The notes: generated from the sequence alone by a model not told the origin. A stretch of DNA of 43,320 nt from Actinomycetes bacterium (GCA_023424135.1 JAFAEH010000023.1:1-43320), one strand, 5' to 3'; counted from the stretch's first letter, positions 1 through 7,656 are shown. Program-made: numbers and translations.

Positions 1-57
1 CCCCCGCGGGGCCCGCCCGGGGGGTGGGGGGGGCCGGACCGCTCGTGCCGGACGGGC

Positions 58-1677
58 TCAGGAGCCGGTGATGGCGGTGATGATGCCCTGCTGGGTGACG
101 GTCGCGTTGCTCCGGTTGAAGAGCCCGAACCCGTACTGGCCGTTGTAGCCGTTGTCCCAGTAGGCGGTGGCTGCGCCGTACTTCTTCGCCGTGGCGACGA
201 GGGTGCGGGCGTAGTCGGCGCGGTACCGGTTGTTCGTCGAGTCGGCCGACGTCTTGTCGATCGAGCCGTACTCACCGATGAACACCGGGTACCCCTGCGT
301 GACGAACGTGTCGTGCATCTTCTTCAGCTGCGAGTCCATGAAGTCCTGCTGACCCCACTCGGACGTCCGGCTGCTGTCGGTCGCGTTCGGGCCCCACTGC
401 GTGATCTGGCCGCTCTCCGTGCCCGCGAAGTCCCACGGGTCGTAGTAGTGCACCGAGATCATGAGGCGCTTCTCGCCGGCCGGGATCGCCGACGAGCGGT
501 GCTGGTCCGTCGGGATGACGAAGCCGTAGTTGCCGGCCGTGTAGTCGATGTTCGTGTTCCACCCCGGCACGAGCAGCCAGCGGGAGGTGTTGTTGCCGCC
601 GGTCTGGCGCACCGTGTCGACGAAGATCTGGTTGTACGCGTTGATGTTCGAGTAGCACGGCTGCGTGGGGGCGCCGTACTGCCCGTCGAAGTTCTCGTTC
701 ATCGACTCGAGGATCAGACGTCCCCCGTAGCCCTGGAACTTCGTGGCGACCTGCTGCCAGACCTTCTGGTACTTCGCCTTGATCTGGTCCTGCCCGGACG
801 CGTCGCAGATGAGCCAGGCGCCGCCGACGCTCTTGTAGCCGTCGCCGTGCATGTTGATGATGACGTACAGCCCGCGGTCGTAGGCCAGGTCCACGACCTG
901 CTGGATGCGGTTCAGCCACGCGGCGTCGACCGTGTAGCCGGGCGCGGCGCCGATCTTGCCGAGGTAGGACACGGGGATGCGGACCGTGTCGAAGCCCGAC
1001 GCCTTCACGCGGTCGAAGATCGCACCGGTGATCACCGGGTTGCCCCACGCGGTCTCGCTGGGGATCCCGTCGATGTTCGCCTCGAGCTGGTTGCCCAGGT
1101 TCCAGCCCTGGCCCAGGTCGGCGACGAGCTGGGCGGCGCTGCCCGTGATCGGCCCGGTCGTCGGGGTCGGCGTGGGTGTCGGGGTGGGGGTCGGCGTGGT
1201 CGTCGGGCGCGGCGACTGGGTCGGGGTGGGCGTCGGCGACGTCGTCGGCGAGCTGGTCGGCGTGACGGTGCCACCGGTGCACGCGACACCGTTCAGCGTG
1301 AACGCGGACGGCACGGGGTTGGTGGCGCCGGACGAGCCGAGGAAGCCGAACGACGCGGAGCCGTTGGTCGGCAGGGACGCGTTGTACGAGGCGTTGCGCA
1401 CCGACACCGCGGACCCGGTCTGCGTGACGCTGCCGTTCCACGCCTGGTTGACGGTCTGGCCGGCGCCGAACGAGAAGCGGACGTCCCACCCGGTGATCGG
1501 GTCACCGAGGTTCGTGACCTGGACGTCGGCGGTGAAGCCGCCCTGCCACTGGCTGGCGACCTTGTAGTCGACCCGGCAGCCGACGGCGGCGTTCGCGGAC
1601 CCGGCGACCGCGACCGAACCGACGGCGGCCACCAGGGCGGCCGCAGACGCGGCCATCACCTTGCGGAGTACGTGCAC
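58..1677 (-). CDS. Secreted GH5 endoglucanase with N-terminal CBM2
   Basis: Predicted 539-aa secreted cellulase that would cut internal beta-1,4-glucan bonds outside the cell. Signal peptide about 1-30, CBM2 about 31-133, a Pro/Thr/Ser linker about 134-178, then a GH5 TIM barrel to the C-terminus. Visible GH5 motifs are NLGNQLEA near 194, RIPVSY near 233, acid/base Glu328 in ESMNE and nucleophile Glu469 in IGEYGS. The barrel resembles bacterial endoglucanases of the GH5_4 type, but the subfamily is my guess. The GTG start at 1677 was chosen because a GAGGGAG-type ribosome site precedes it and a typical Arg/Lys plus hydrophobic signal peptide follows at once; the open frame runs further upstream, but that part has low-complexity shadow composition. 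A LacI-type operator-like site lies about 70-85 bp upstream. Confidence 0.9.
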   Translation of the reverse strand: MHVLRKVMAASAAALVAAVGSVAVAGSANAAVGCRVDYKVASQWQGGFTADVQVTNLGDPITGWDVRFSFGAGQTVNQAWNGSVTQTGSAVSVRNASYNASLPTNGSASFGFLGSSGATNPVPSAFTLNGVACTGGTVTPTSSPTTSPTPTPTQSPRPTTTPTPTPTPTPTPTTGPITGSAAQLVADLGQGWNLGNQLEANIDGIPSETAWGNPVITGAIFDRVKASGFDTVRIPVSYLGKIGAAPGYTVDAAWLNRIQQVVDLAYDRGLYVIINMHGDGYKSVGGAWLICDASGQDQIKAKYQKVWQQVATKFQGYGGRLILESMNENFDGQYGAPTQPCYSNINAYNQIFVDTVRQTGGNNTSRWLLVPGWNTNIDYTAGNYGFVIPTDQHRSSAIPAGEKRLMISVHYYDPWDFAGTESGQITQWGPNATDSSRTSEWGQQDFMDSQLKKMHDTFVTQGYPVFIGEYGSIDKTSADSTNNRYRADYARTLVATAKKYGAATAYWDNGYNGQYGFGLFNRSNATVTQQGIITAITGS

Positions 1678-1746
1678 GGGAGGCTCCCTCTCAGGGTTGC
1701 GGGACGGGCGTCCCAGCCCACCAGCCCGCCGTCCTCCGCGCAGCCG

Positions 1747-1760
1747 TCGAAGCGTTTCAC
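1747..1760 (-). promoter_or_regulatory. LacI-family operator-like palindrome upstream of the GH5 gene
   Basis: On the minus strand the site reads GTGAAACGCTTCGA, with a central CG flanked by GAA/TTC half-sites and one mismatch next to the centre. This form is typical of LacI/GalR-family operators, which in cellulolytic actinobacteria respond to cellobiose or related sugars. It lies 70-83 bp upstream of the GTG start of the cellulase. Which regulator binds cannot be told here, as no LacI-family gene is in the window. Confidence 0.5.
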
Positions 1761-1904
1761 CTACGGTGCCGGTGCGAGGGTCCTGCGCCGCGGCGGACGC
1801 CCTGGGCCGCTCGTCGATCGCTGCTCGACGAGCGGGCGTTCCTGCAGCGGTGCCCCGACCTCGGGCCGCCCGCCCAGAAGGCGTGGACGAGGGTCGCTGC
1901 CGAA

Positions 1905-1949
1905 GGTGTGAAGCGTTGATGCCGGAATCCGGCACCAACGCTTCACACC
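1905..1949. repeat. 45-bp near-perfect inverted repeat
   Basis: Symmetric around base 1927. The outer 14-bp arms (1905-1918 and 1936-1949) are exactly complementary. After one mismatched pair (1919/1935) the inner 7-bp arms (1920-1926 and 1928-1934) are also exact. It lies between the reductase gene (stop at 2053, reading toward it) and the cellulase start. It could be a terminator of the reductase gene, or an operator: the outer arms carry GTGAAGCG, which resembles the nearby operator-like site. No T-run follows on either strand. Confidence 0.6.
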
Positions 1950-2052
1950 CCCGTGGCCGTGCCGTCTCCCGGCATCGGGGTGATGCACCGACGACGGTTC
2001 GACGAGTGAGCGACCGGTCGGGATGAGAGCCGCATGAGCCCCGTCGGGGCCG

Positions 2053-2619
2053 TCAGGCGGTGCCGCGGACCGCGTAGCGCAGGTACACGGCGCCGTTGGC
2101 GAACCGGCGGTGGTCCAGCAGCTCCAGGTCGAGCCGCACGTCCCTCGGCAGTGCCGGCTTGCCGCCGCCCACGGCCACGGGGCACAGGAGCAGCACGCAC
2201 TCGTCGACGAGCCCGTGCCGGAACGCCTCGGCGCCGAGCGTCGCACCGCCGACGCTCAGGTCCGCGGCGGACGTCTCCTTGAGCCGTCGGACCGCCGCGG
2301 GGTCGAGCTGCCGCTCGATCCGCGTGCGTGCCGTCGAGACGGCGTCGAGGGTCGTGGAGTAGACGACCTTGTCGGCGTCACGCCAGATCTCCGCGTACTC
2401 GCGGACGACCGCCGGCTCGCCGGCCAGCCAGTCGTCGTCCTCCCAGACGCGCATCGTCTCGTACAGGCGCCGGCCGTACAGCGACGTCCCGACGCCCCGC
2501 TCGTGCTCGTTCCAGAACGCGTGCACCTCGTCGTCGGGGACAGCGAAGTCGAAGGCGCCCTGCTCGTCCTCGACGTACCCGTCGAGGGACGCGTTCGCGG
2601 CGTAGACCAGCTTGCCCAT
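2053..2619 (-). CDS. RibD C-terminal / dihydrofolate-reductase-like protein
   Basis: 188-aa cytoplasmic protein of the RibD_C (DHFR-like) family of NADPH-dependent reductases, which in actinobacteria are mostly of unknown substrate. Seen: N-terminal strand KLVYAANASLDGYVED, which starts this fold, a Gly-rich SVGGATLGAEAF nucleotide-binding turn about two thirds in, and the closing LELLDHRRFANGAVYLRY. The length fits the stand-alone members. The ATG at 2619 has a GGAGG site 8 bp upstream. It stands alone between two CAZyme-type genes on the same strand and has no visible link to their function. Confidence 0.85.
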   Translation of the reverse strand: MGKLVYAANASLDGYVEDEQGAFDFAVPDDEVHAFWNEHERGVGTSLYGRRLYETMRVWEDDDWLAGEPAVVREYAEIWRDADKVVYSTTLDAVSTARTRIERQLDPAAVRRLKETSAADLSVGGATLGAEAFRHGLVDECVLLLCPVAVGGGKPALPRDVRLDLELLDHRRFANGAVYLRYAVRGTA

Positions 2620-2650
2620 GGGTGCCTCCGGCAGGACGGGACTCCAGGCT

Positions 2651-2670
2651 CGCCGCCCCGCGGGGCGGCG
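2651..2670. terminator. GC-only palindrome downstream of the expansin-like gene
   Basis: A perfect 20-bp palindrome (CGCCGCCCCG and its complement) 27-46 bp downstream of the expansin-like stop codon on the minus strand. It probably works as a hairpin terminator, although no T-tract follows. Confidence 0.5.
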
Positions 2671-2696
2671 GCAAGGCGAACGGGCGTGGCCCGTCG

Positions 2697-4055
2697 TCAG
2701 GACGAGCAGGTCAGGGGCGACGTGCCGGGCGCCCCGCTGCCGATGAACCCGAACGTCGTCGTCCCGCCGGGTGCGAGGGCACCGTTGTAGGACGCGTTGC
2801 CCACGGTCAGCGCCGCGCCGGTGCCCGTCAGGACGCCGTTCCAGACGGTGCTCGCCGACGCGCCGGGCACGGTGACGGTCCACGACGTGAGCGCGGATGC
2901 GCCGGCCGTCACCGTGACCTCACCCTGGTAGCCGCCGGGCCACACGCTCGCGGCGCGGAAGGTCGCCGTGCACGCGGACGTGTCGTCCGTGGGGGTCGGG
3001 GTGGGCGACGTGGTCGGCGTCGGTGTGCTCGTCGGGCTGGGCTCCGGCGTGGTGGTCGGGCCGGCCGTCGGCGTCGGGGACGACGTGGGCGCCGGCGTCT
3101 GGTCGTCGCCGCCCGACGTCGTGTACCCGACGACCGTCCGCGGCGCCGTGCACTTGCCGCCGCAGTCCTCGGGGAGCGAGAACGCGTACTCGCGTCCGCC
3201 GAAGACGTACGCGTCGGTGACGTCCGTGACGCGGATCCGGTAGTCCGTGCCGCCCGTCGTCGTCGGCCTCACCAGGAACGACTGACCCATGTCGGTGTTC
3301 ATCGCGGCCGGGACCCACGCACCGTCCGTGAAGGTCTCGACCCCATGGATGCCGTTCGGCAGGTGGTTGATCGAGATCCCGGCCCACCACTTCTCCGAGC
3401 CCTGGATGAAGCCGATCTCGATGTCCCCGGAGTAGTCCGGGGCCTCGATGAACTCCCAGGTGACGTGGCGGTTGCCCCAGTGCGCGGGCTCGAGGTCGCC
3501 GACCTCGGCGCCGTCCTTCACGAAGCGGTTGATCGCCTGGTGGGCCAGGTCGAGGTGGTACGGGTCGTCACGGCACCACGCGTTGGGGTCGCCGCAGGAG
3601 TCCGCGACGAGCATGTCGAGCGTCGCGCCGTTGTACTCGTCCTCGACCCATGAGCCGTTGCGGCAGAACGCCTGCCCGGCAGCGCCGTCGTTGATGCCCG
3701 TGCAGTAGTCGCCGATCGACACCCGCACCCACCGCCCGCAGTTGCGGCCGTTGTCGAACATGCCGACCTTCGGGTCGTCGTCGGCCAGGGGGCGCGGGTA
3801 CATCGTGTAGTCGCCGGGGGTGTCGAAGACGTTCAGCGCGATCCAGTCCTGCGTCTCGAGCTGGTCCTGCGGCAGCCCGTAGCCCCCGTACGGTGCGCCG
3901 AGGTTGTCGAACCACGTCGCGTTTCCCGTCACCGGCTCGGTCTCGGCACCGGGAGGGACGGCGTCCGCCTGCGCGTGCACGGCGACGAGCGCGGTCCCCG
4001 CGAGCAGCACGGCGAGCACGCGGCTCCACCGACGGACGTTCCTCTGCCTGGTCAT
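2697..4055 (-). CDS. Secreted expansin-like protein with C-terminal CBM2
   Basis: 452-aa secreted protein. Signal peptide about 1-31 with the hydrophobic core LAVLLAGTALVAV. Residues about 43-180 form a Cys-rich double-psi beta-barrel (paired cysteines in NCGRWVRV, DYCTG and DSCGD..AWCRDD, then HLDL near 167-170, matching the conserved His/Asp region of expansins and GH45). Residues about 195-312 form a second beta domain with WEFIEAP, KWWAGISINHLPNG and a late Cys pair, like expansin domain 2 (CBM63). A Thr/Pro linker follows, then CBM2 from about 355. Expansins loosen cellulose without cutting it, so this probably assists the nearby GH5 enzyme. ATG 4055 was chosen for its AGGAGG site and immediate signal peptide. 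I first considered an LPMO and rejected it because there is no histidine at the mature N-terminus. Its 5' end and promoter are duplicated at 6794-6976. Confidence 0.72.
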   Translation of the reverse strand: MTRQRNVRRWSRVLAVLLAGTALVAVHAQADAVPPGAETEPVTGNATWFDNLGAPYGGYGLPQDQLETQDWIALNVFDTPGDYTMYPRPLADDDPKVGMFDNGRNCGRWVRVSIGDYCTGINDGAAGQAFCRNGSWVEDEYNGATLDMLVADSCGDPNAWCRDDPYHLDLAHQAINRFVKDGAEVGDLEPAHWGNRHVTWEFIEAPDYSGDIEIGFIQGSEKWWAGISINHLPNGIHGVETFTDGAWVPAAMNTDMGQSFLVRPTTTGGTDYRIRVTDVTDAYVFGGREYAFSLPEDCGGKCTAPRTVVGYTTSGGDDQTPAPTSSPTPTAGPTTTPEPSPTSTPTPTTSPTPTPTDDTSACTATFRAASVWPGGYQGEVTVTAGASALTSWTVTVPGASASTVWNGVLTGTGAALTVGNASYNGALAPGGTTTFGFIGSGAPGTSPLTCSS

Positions 4056-4165
4056 GCCGACTCCTCCTGGTGCGTGACGGACAGGCAGACTCTGCACCCG
4101 TGGGTGCGGCCGAGGGGCGGGGATCGTGCGTCGGGCGGTGTGCGAATCCTTTTGGTCGGGCGGGT
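3982..4165. repeat. Duplicated segment, parental copy (expansin 5' end and promoter)
   Basis: These 184 bp, covering the promoter and signal-peptide codons of the expansin-like gene, recur at 6794-6976. The first 110 bp are identical except for one deleted base. The distal part differs by scattered substitutions. Confidence 0.85.
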
Positions 4166-4169
4166 GGGG

Positions 4170-4285
4170 CGGGCGGCCCGCTGACGGCGCACCTCGGTGT
4201 TCCGAGGCGCCCGGTTCGCTCCTTGCACTAGCGTCGGTGCCGTGCCGACGATCGTGACCTACCGCCGGCTTCTGCCCGGCGCCGG
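4170..4285 (+). pseudogene. Fossil promoter and first codons of the neighbouring esterase
   Basis: About 100 bp here align with 5330-5432, the promoter and start of the esterase gene. Shared blocks include CGGGCGGCCCGCTGACGGCG, then CTAGCGTCGGTGC and a GTG start. After the GTG the reading is MPTIVTYRRLLPG here and MSTNVPYRPLPL in the intact gene, but this copy stops after about 18 codons, just before the kinase gene. It is a truncated duplicate of the esterase start. Confidence 0.6.
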
Positions 4286-4294
4286 AGACGTCGA

Positions 4295-4975
4295 ATGACG
4301 ACGGCCCGACGTGCGATCCTCGCCGCCGTCGCCCGGCAGATCCCCGACCCGGTGCGCGCCGGACGCCCGGTGCGGGTCGGCGTCGACGGCGTGGACGGAT
4401 CAGGCAAGACGTGGTTCGCCGACGAGCTCGCGGAGGTCATCCGCGGCTGTGGTCGTGAGGTCGTCCGGGTCTCGGTCGACGACTTCCACCGGCCGCGTGC
4501 CGAACGGTATGCGAAGGGCGCGACCTCGCCCGAGGGGTTCTACCGGGACTCCTACGACTACGACCGCTTCCGCTCCGATGTCCTGGACCCGTTCGGCCCG
4601 GACGGTGACCGCGTCTACCGCCACGCCGCGCACGACGTCGCGACCGACGCGTACCTCGACGTCGAGGCCCGTCAGGCGGGCCCGGAGGTGGTCCTGCTCG
4701 TCGACGGGATCTTCCTGCACCGTGACGAGCTCCGTGAGCACTGGGACTGCTCCGTCTACCTGGACGTCCCCTTCGAGGTCTCCGTCCCGCGGATGGCGGT
4801 GCGGGACGGCGGCTCGCCCGACCCCGCCGACGAGCGCAACACCCGCTATGTCGAGGGGCAGCGGATCTACCACCGCGAGTGCGAACCGGCGGCACGTGCG
4901 ACCGTGGTGGTCGACAACTCGGACGTCGCGGCACCGACGATCGTGTCTCCGGCCGGTCGATCTGCGCGGAGCTGA
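4295..4975 (+). CDS. Uridine kinase-like P-loop phosphotransferase
   Basis: 226-aa cytoplasmic P-loop kinase of the uridine kinase / phosphoribulokinase group. Walker A GVDGSGKT is at about 32-39, followed by the family motif VSVDDFHRPR near 59-68, which holds the acceptor-side Asp. A later LLVDGIFLHRDEL strand carries the Walker B-type Asp, and a lid region has RDGGSPDPADERNTRYVEGQRIY. Many actinobacteria have such stand-alone proteins annotated as uridine kinases; the true substrate is not shown by sequence. ATG 4295 follows a GGAGACG site. Similar short sequences flank it (4139-4190 and 4979-5030), suggesting the gene sits inside a duplicated or inserted block. Confidence 0.82.
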   Translation: MTTARRAILAAVARQIPDPVRAGRPVRVGVDGVDGSGKTWFADELAEVIRGCGREVVRVSVDDFHRPRAERYAKGATSPEGFYRDSYDYDRFRSDVLDPFGPDGDRVYRHAAHDVATDAYLDVEARQAGPEVVLLVDGIFLHRDELREHWDCSVYLDVPFEVSVPRMAVRDGGSPDPADERNTRYVEGQRIYHRECEPAARATVVVDNSDVAAPTIVSPAGRSARS

Positions 4976-5044
4976 ACGGTGTGCGAGCCCTTCTGGTCGG
5001 GCCGGTGACCGGGCGGTCGTCTGCCGTCGGCGCAGTCCGCCGCA

Positions 5045-5093
5045 CCACAAACGCAACCGGCGCTGTTCAGCGTTGTGCTCATTGTGTTTGTGG
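5045..5093. repeat. Nested inverted repeat before a small ORF
   Basis: Outer arms CCACAAAC (5045-5052) and GTTTGTGG (5086-5093) are exact complements. Inside them CGCTG (5061-5065) and CAGCG (5068-5072) form a second small hairpin. The structure ends 3 bp before a candidate ATG at 5096, so it could control translation or be a relic of a mobile end. The local AT content is higher than in the neighbours. Confidence 0.4.
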
Positions 5094-5095
5094 CC

Positions 5096-5341
5096 ATGAT
5101 CGGCTTCATGCGTCCCGTCTCCATGCCGCCGGGGTTCGCCGACACGCCCCTCACCACCGGGGAGGCCGCTCGAGTGCTCGGCCGGCAGAAGGACCAGGAG
5201 TTCGTGTACGCGATGGTCGAGGTGGGTCTGCTCGACCCGTCGCTGCTCCTCGAACGTCTGGCGATCACCGATGTCCCGGGGCTGCACGCCCGTCGGATCG
5301 CATCGTGGGTGCAGGCGATGGCGGAACGGGCGGCCCGCTGA
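5096..5341 (+). CDS. Small protein of unknown function
   Basis: 81-aa ORF (alternative in-frame starts GTG 5075 and ATG 5108). After a short Met-rich N-terminus it contains TTGEAARVLGRQKDQEFVYA, which looks like the first helices of a small helix-turn-helix domain, and a Leu-rich amphipathic end. I cannot name a family. The stop overlaps a repeat (from 5330) shared with 4170-4190. It may be a degenerate fragment rather than a working gene. Confidence 0.4.
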   Translation: MIGFMRPVSMPPGFADTPLTTGEAARVLGRQKDQEFVYAMVEVGLLDPSLLLERLAITDVPGLHARRIASWVQAMAERAAR

Positions 5342-5403
5342 CGGCGCACCACACGTCGACGCCCTGAGGCGTCCGGCCCGCTCCCTGCTCTAGCGTCGGT
5401 GCT

Positions 5404-6246
5404 GTGTCGACGAACGTGCCGTACCGCCCGCTCCCGCTCGACATCCGCGACGTCAGGTACGAGCACGGCCCCGACTCCCTCCTGCGGCCCGGCGTCCCGG
5501 CGGGGAAGACCGTCGAGCTGGACTGGGCCGGCAGCGTGGTCTACCCGGGGACGTCGCGCCGGATCTGGGTCCACGTCCCCGCGCACGCGGCGGACGCCGG
5601 TCCGGCGGCGCTGATGGTGTTCAACGACGGCTGGTGGTACCTCGACCCGGCCGGTGAGGTCCGCGGTGCGACGGTCCTGGACAACCTCGTGCACCGGGGG
5701 GAGATCCCGTACACGATCGGCGTCTTCGTCGACCCGGGTGTCATCGTGGGCGGCGAGCAGCCGAAGAACCGCAACGTCGAGTACGACGCCTTCGACGACC
5801 GCTACGTGACCTTCCTGCTCGACGAGGTGCTGCCCATGGTCACCGCGCGCCACGACATCACGGACGACCCCGACCGGTGGGGGATCTGCGGGGGCAGCAG
5901 CGGCGGCAACGCGGCGTTCACCGCCGCCTGGATGCGCCCGGACCGCTTCCGACGCGTCATCTGCTACCTGTCGAGCTTCGTGCAGATGCCCGGCGGCAAC
6001 CCGTACCCCGACCTCATCACCCGCACGGCGCGCAAGCCCTTACGGGTGTTCCAGCAGGCGGGTCATCGGGACCTCAACTGGGACGCCCCGGAGCGCAACT
6101 GGCTTGCCGAGAACCTCGCCGTCGCCGCGGCCCTGGCCAAGGCGGGCGACGACTTCCGGCTCGTGCTGGGCGACGGAGGACACAGCCCCAACCACGGTGG
6201 CGTCCTGCTGCCCGACGCCCTGCGCTGGGTCAGCCGGACTCCCTGA
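5404..6246 (+). CDS. Putative esterase, enterochelin-esterase-like alpha/beta hydrolase
   Basis: 280-aa protein without a signal peptide, of the putative esterase family (PF00756-like) that includes enterochelin esterases and feruloyl-esterase-like enzymes. Seen: the nucleophile elbow GGSSGG with Ser at about 165, an oxyanion-type strand LMVFNDGWWY near 70-79, the Asp/Glu region QAGHRDLNWDAPERNW, and a C-terminal His in DGGHSPNHGG. The substrate is unknown; neighbouring cell-wall-degrading genes make a carbohydrate or ester substrate possible. The GTG at 5404 gives the usual length, and the start region has a truncated duplicate at 4170-4285. Confidence 0.8.
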   Translation: MSTNVPYRPLPLDIRDVRYEHGPDSLLRPGVPAGKTVELDWAGSVVYPGTSRRIWVHVPAHAADAGPAALMVFNDGWWYLDPAGEVRGATVLDNLVHRGEIPYTIGVFVDPGVIVGGEQPKNRNVEYDAFDDRYVTFLLDEVLPMVTARHDITDDPDRWGICGGSSGGNAAFTAAWMRPDRFRRVICYLSSFVQMPGGNPYPDLITRTARKPLRVFQQAGHRDLNWDAPERNWLAENLAVAAALAKAGDDFRLVLGDGGHSPNHGGVLLPDALRWVSRTP

Positions 6247-6396
6247 GGCCTCGTCGTCCGACAGGGAGGGGCTGTCCAGCCCCACCCCGCTGGCAGGAAG
6301 ACCGGCGCGCCGAGGTCGTGAAGACGGCGAAGTACCGCCGTGCCATGATCCGGCTGTCGGCGATCTCAGGATGTGCGACCAGGAGGAACGGCAGGA

Positions 6397-6888
6397 GTGA
6401 CTCTGCGACTGATCGGGTACTGGCGCGACGACCAGCACCCCGAGTACCCCGATCCGCACGACATGGTCGACACGAGCTGGGACGGGGACGACCGCGTCGA
6501 TGTCGTGGGCTATCTCAAGTCCGGTACGCATCTCCGGCGCTTCATGGGTCTGTCGCCGTGCAGGTTCTGCGGCCGGCACAACGGCGCCAGCGAGTACACC
6601 GACGGCGTCCTCGTCTGGTCTGAGGCGCTGTCCCACTACGTCGAGGACCAGCGTGAGGCTGAGCGTGACGGCCAGCAGGAACCGTCGGGCCGATCGGTGC
6701 ATGTCATCTGTCTCTCGGAGATCGCTGCGCTGCGGTCGTCCGCCGATGTGCACATGCATGCGGCGAGGTCTCGCCACTGTGCCCCGAGGCCCCGCGACGA
6801 GCGCGGTCCCCGCGAGCAGCACGGCGAGCACGCGGCTCCACCGACGGACTTCCTCTGCCTGGTCATGCCGACTCCTCCTGGTGCGTGA
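6397..6888 (+). pseudogene. Small conserved protein truncated by duplicated sequence
   Basis: GTG 6397 with AGGAGG 11 bp upstream opens a frame whose first about 85 codons look genuine (to about 6650). It includes CRFCGRHNGASEYTDGVLVW and ALSHYVE, typical of a small actinobacterial family that continues with a short Leu/Pro-rich tail. From about 6650 the frame runs into sequence that, on the opposite strand, matches the 5' ends of secreted-protein genes, so the natural C-terminus has been replaced by a chance peptide ending at 6888. The protein may still fold, but the C-terminus is foreign. The function of the family is not known to me. Confidence 0.55.
6645..6725 (-). pseudogene. Signal-peptide remnant resembling the CE3-type esterase
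   Basis: On the minus strand an ATG at 6702 opens MHRSARRFLLAVTLSLTLVL, a well-formed signal peptide. It matches the start of the esterase at 26726 (MHRLGRRLLLAVTLCVALAG) at 12 of 20 positions, with close agreement at DNA level as well. After about 20 codons the frame passes into the coding sequence of the opposite-strand gene, so only the 5' end of a lost secreted-protein gene remains. Confidence 0.5.
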
Positions 6889-6976
6889 CGGACAGGCAGA
6901 CTCTGCACCCGCGCGCGCGGTCAGGGGCGGGGATCGTGCGCCGGGCGGTCTGCGAATCCTCTTGGCAGGGTGGTCG
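6794..6976 (-). pseudogene. Duplicate of the expansin-like gene's promoter and signal peptide
   Basis: Copy of 3982-4165. It keeps the ribosome site and ATG but has lost one G in codon 6 or 7 (GACGGAC followed directly by TTCCT on the plus strand). The signal peptide is therefore frameshifted, and no expansin body follows. Near identity over the first 110 bp implies a young duplication. The promoter may still fire toward 6790. Confidence 0.8.
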
Positions 6977-7040
6977 GGCCGGGCGTCGGGGGCCGTCGCG
7001 GCGCTGGGCGCGGACGGTGCGACGTGGAAGCATGCCGCGC

Positions 7041-7517
7041 ATGACCCAGCACGTCGATACGACCGGGCACGAGTGCGTCTTCTGCGCCATCGCGGCCGGC
7101 CGGGCCGAGGCCAGCGTGGTGCACGAGGACGAGCACGTCGTCGTCTTCACGGACCTGCACCCCGTCACGCGCGGGCATCTCCTCGTCGTCCCCCGCGCGC
7201 ACGCGGTGGGCCTCGAGGACCTCGACCCGACGACGGGTGTGCACGTCTGGTCGGTCGCCCGCACGATGGCGCGGGCGCTGCGGCGCTCGCGCCTGGGCTG
7301 CGAGGGCATCAACCTCCTGCTGTGTGACGGCGAGGCCGCGTACCAGACCGTCTTTCACCTGCACCTGCACGTCATCCCGCGTTACGCGCGCGACGGCTGG
7401 TCGTCCCTGACGGCCGTGCCGCCGCAGCGCGACAGGTCCGCGCTGGACGACGACGCCCGACTGGTCCGGGACGCGCTCGTGGAGGCAGGCGCGAGTCGCA
7501 CCGACGGGCCTGCGTGA
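7041..7517 (+). CDS. HIT family nucleotide hydrolase/transferase
   Basis: 158-aa soluble protein of the histidine triad family, which hydrolyses or transfers nucleoside phosphates (HINT-type AMP conjugates, Ap4A and similar). Seen: CVFCAIAAGRAEASVV at 12-27 with the Cys pair common in bacterial HIT proteins, HPVTRGHLLVVPRAH near 40-54, and the triad HLHLHVI with His106, His108 and His110. ATG 7041 is preferred over ATG 7032 because a GGAAG site is 10 bp upstream of it. The upstream region derives from the duplicated expansin promoter. A second, membrane-fused HIT protein is encoded at 20945-21844. Confidence 0.9.
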   Translation: MTQHVDTTGHECVFCAIAAGRAEASVVHEDEHVVVFTDLHPVTRGHLLVVPRAHAVGLEDLDPTTGVHVWSVARTMARALRRSRLGCEGINLLLCDGEAAYQTVFHLHLHVIPRYARDGWSSLTAVPPQRDRSALDDDARLVRDALVEAGASRTDGPA

Positions 7518-7656
7518 GTCGGCTGCGGCAGGGCGTGCACCGGGGCGAGATCCTCTGCGCGATCGGCGTCCTTCCGCGTGCGGCTCGGTGGGCCGGCGCC
7601 CTGGGCGCGCCGCACGGCGAGCGGCCGCACTGGGCAGGTCCCACCAGTCGGTGTCG

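Noticed and set aside
2697..4055. Reading the CBM2-containing secreted protein as an AA10 lytic polysaccharide monooxygenase
   Set aside because: The mature N-terminus does not begin with histidine, and the Cys pattern with HLDL and a second beta domain fits expansin-like proteins better.
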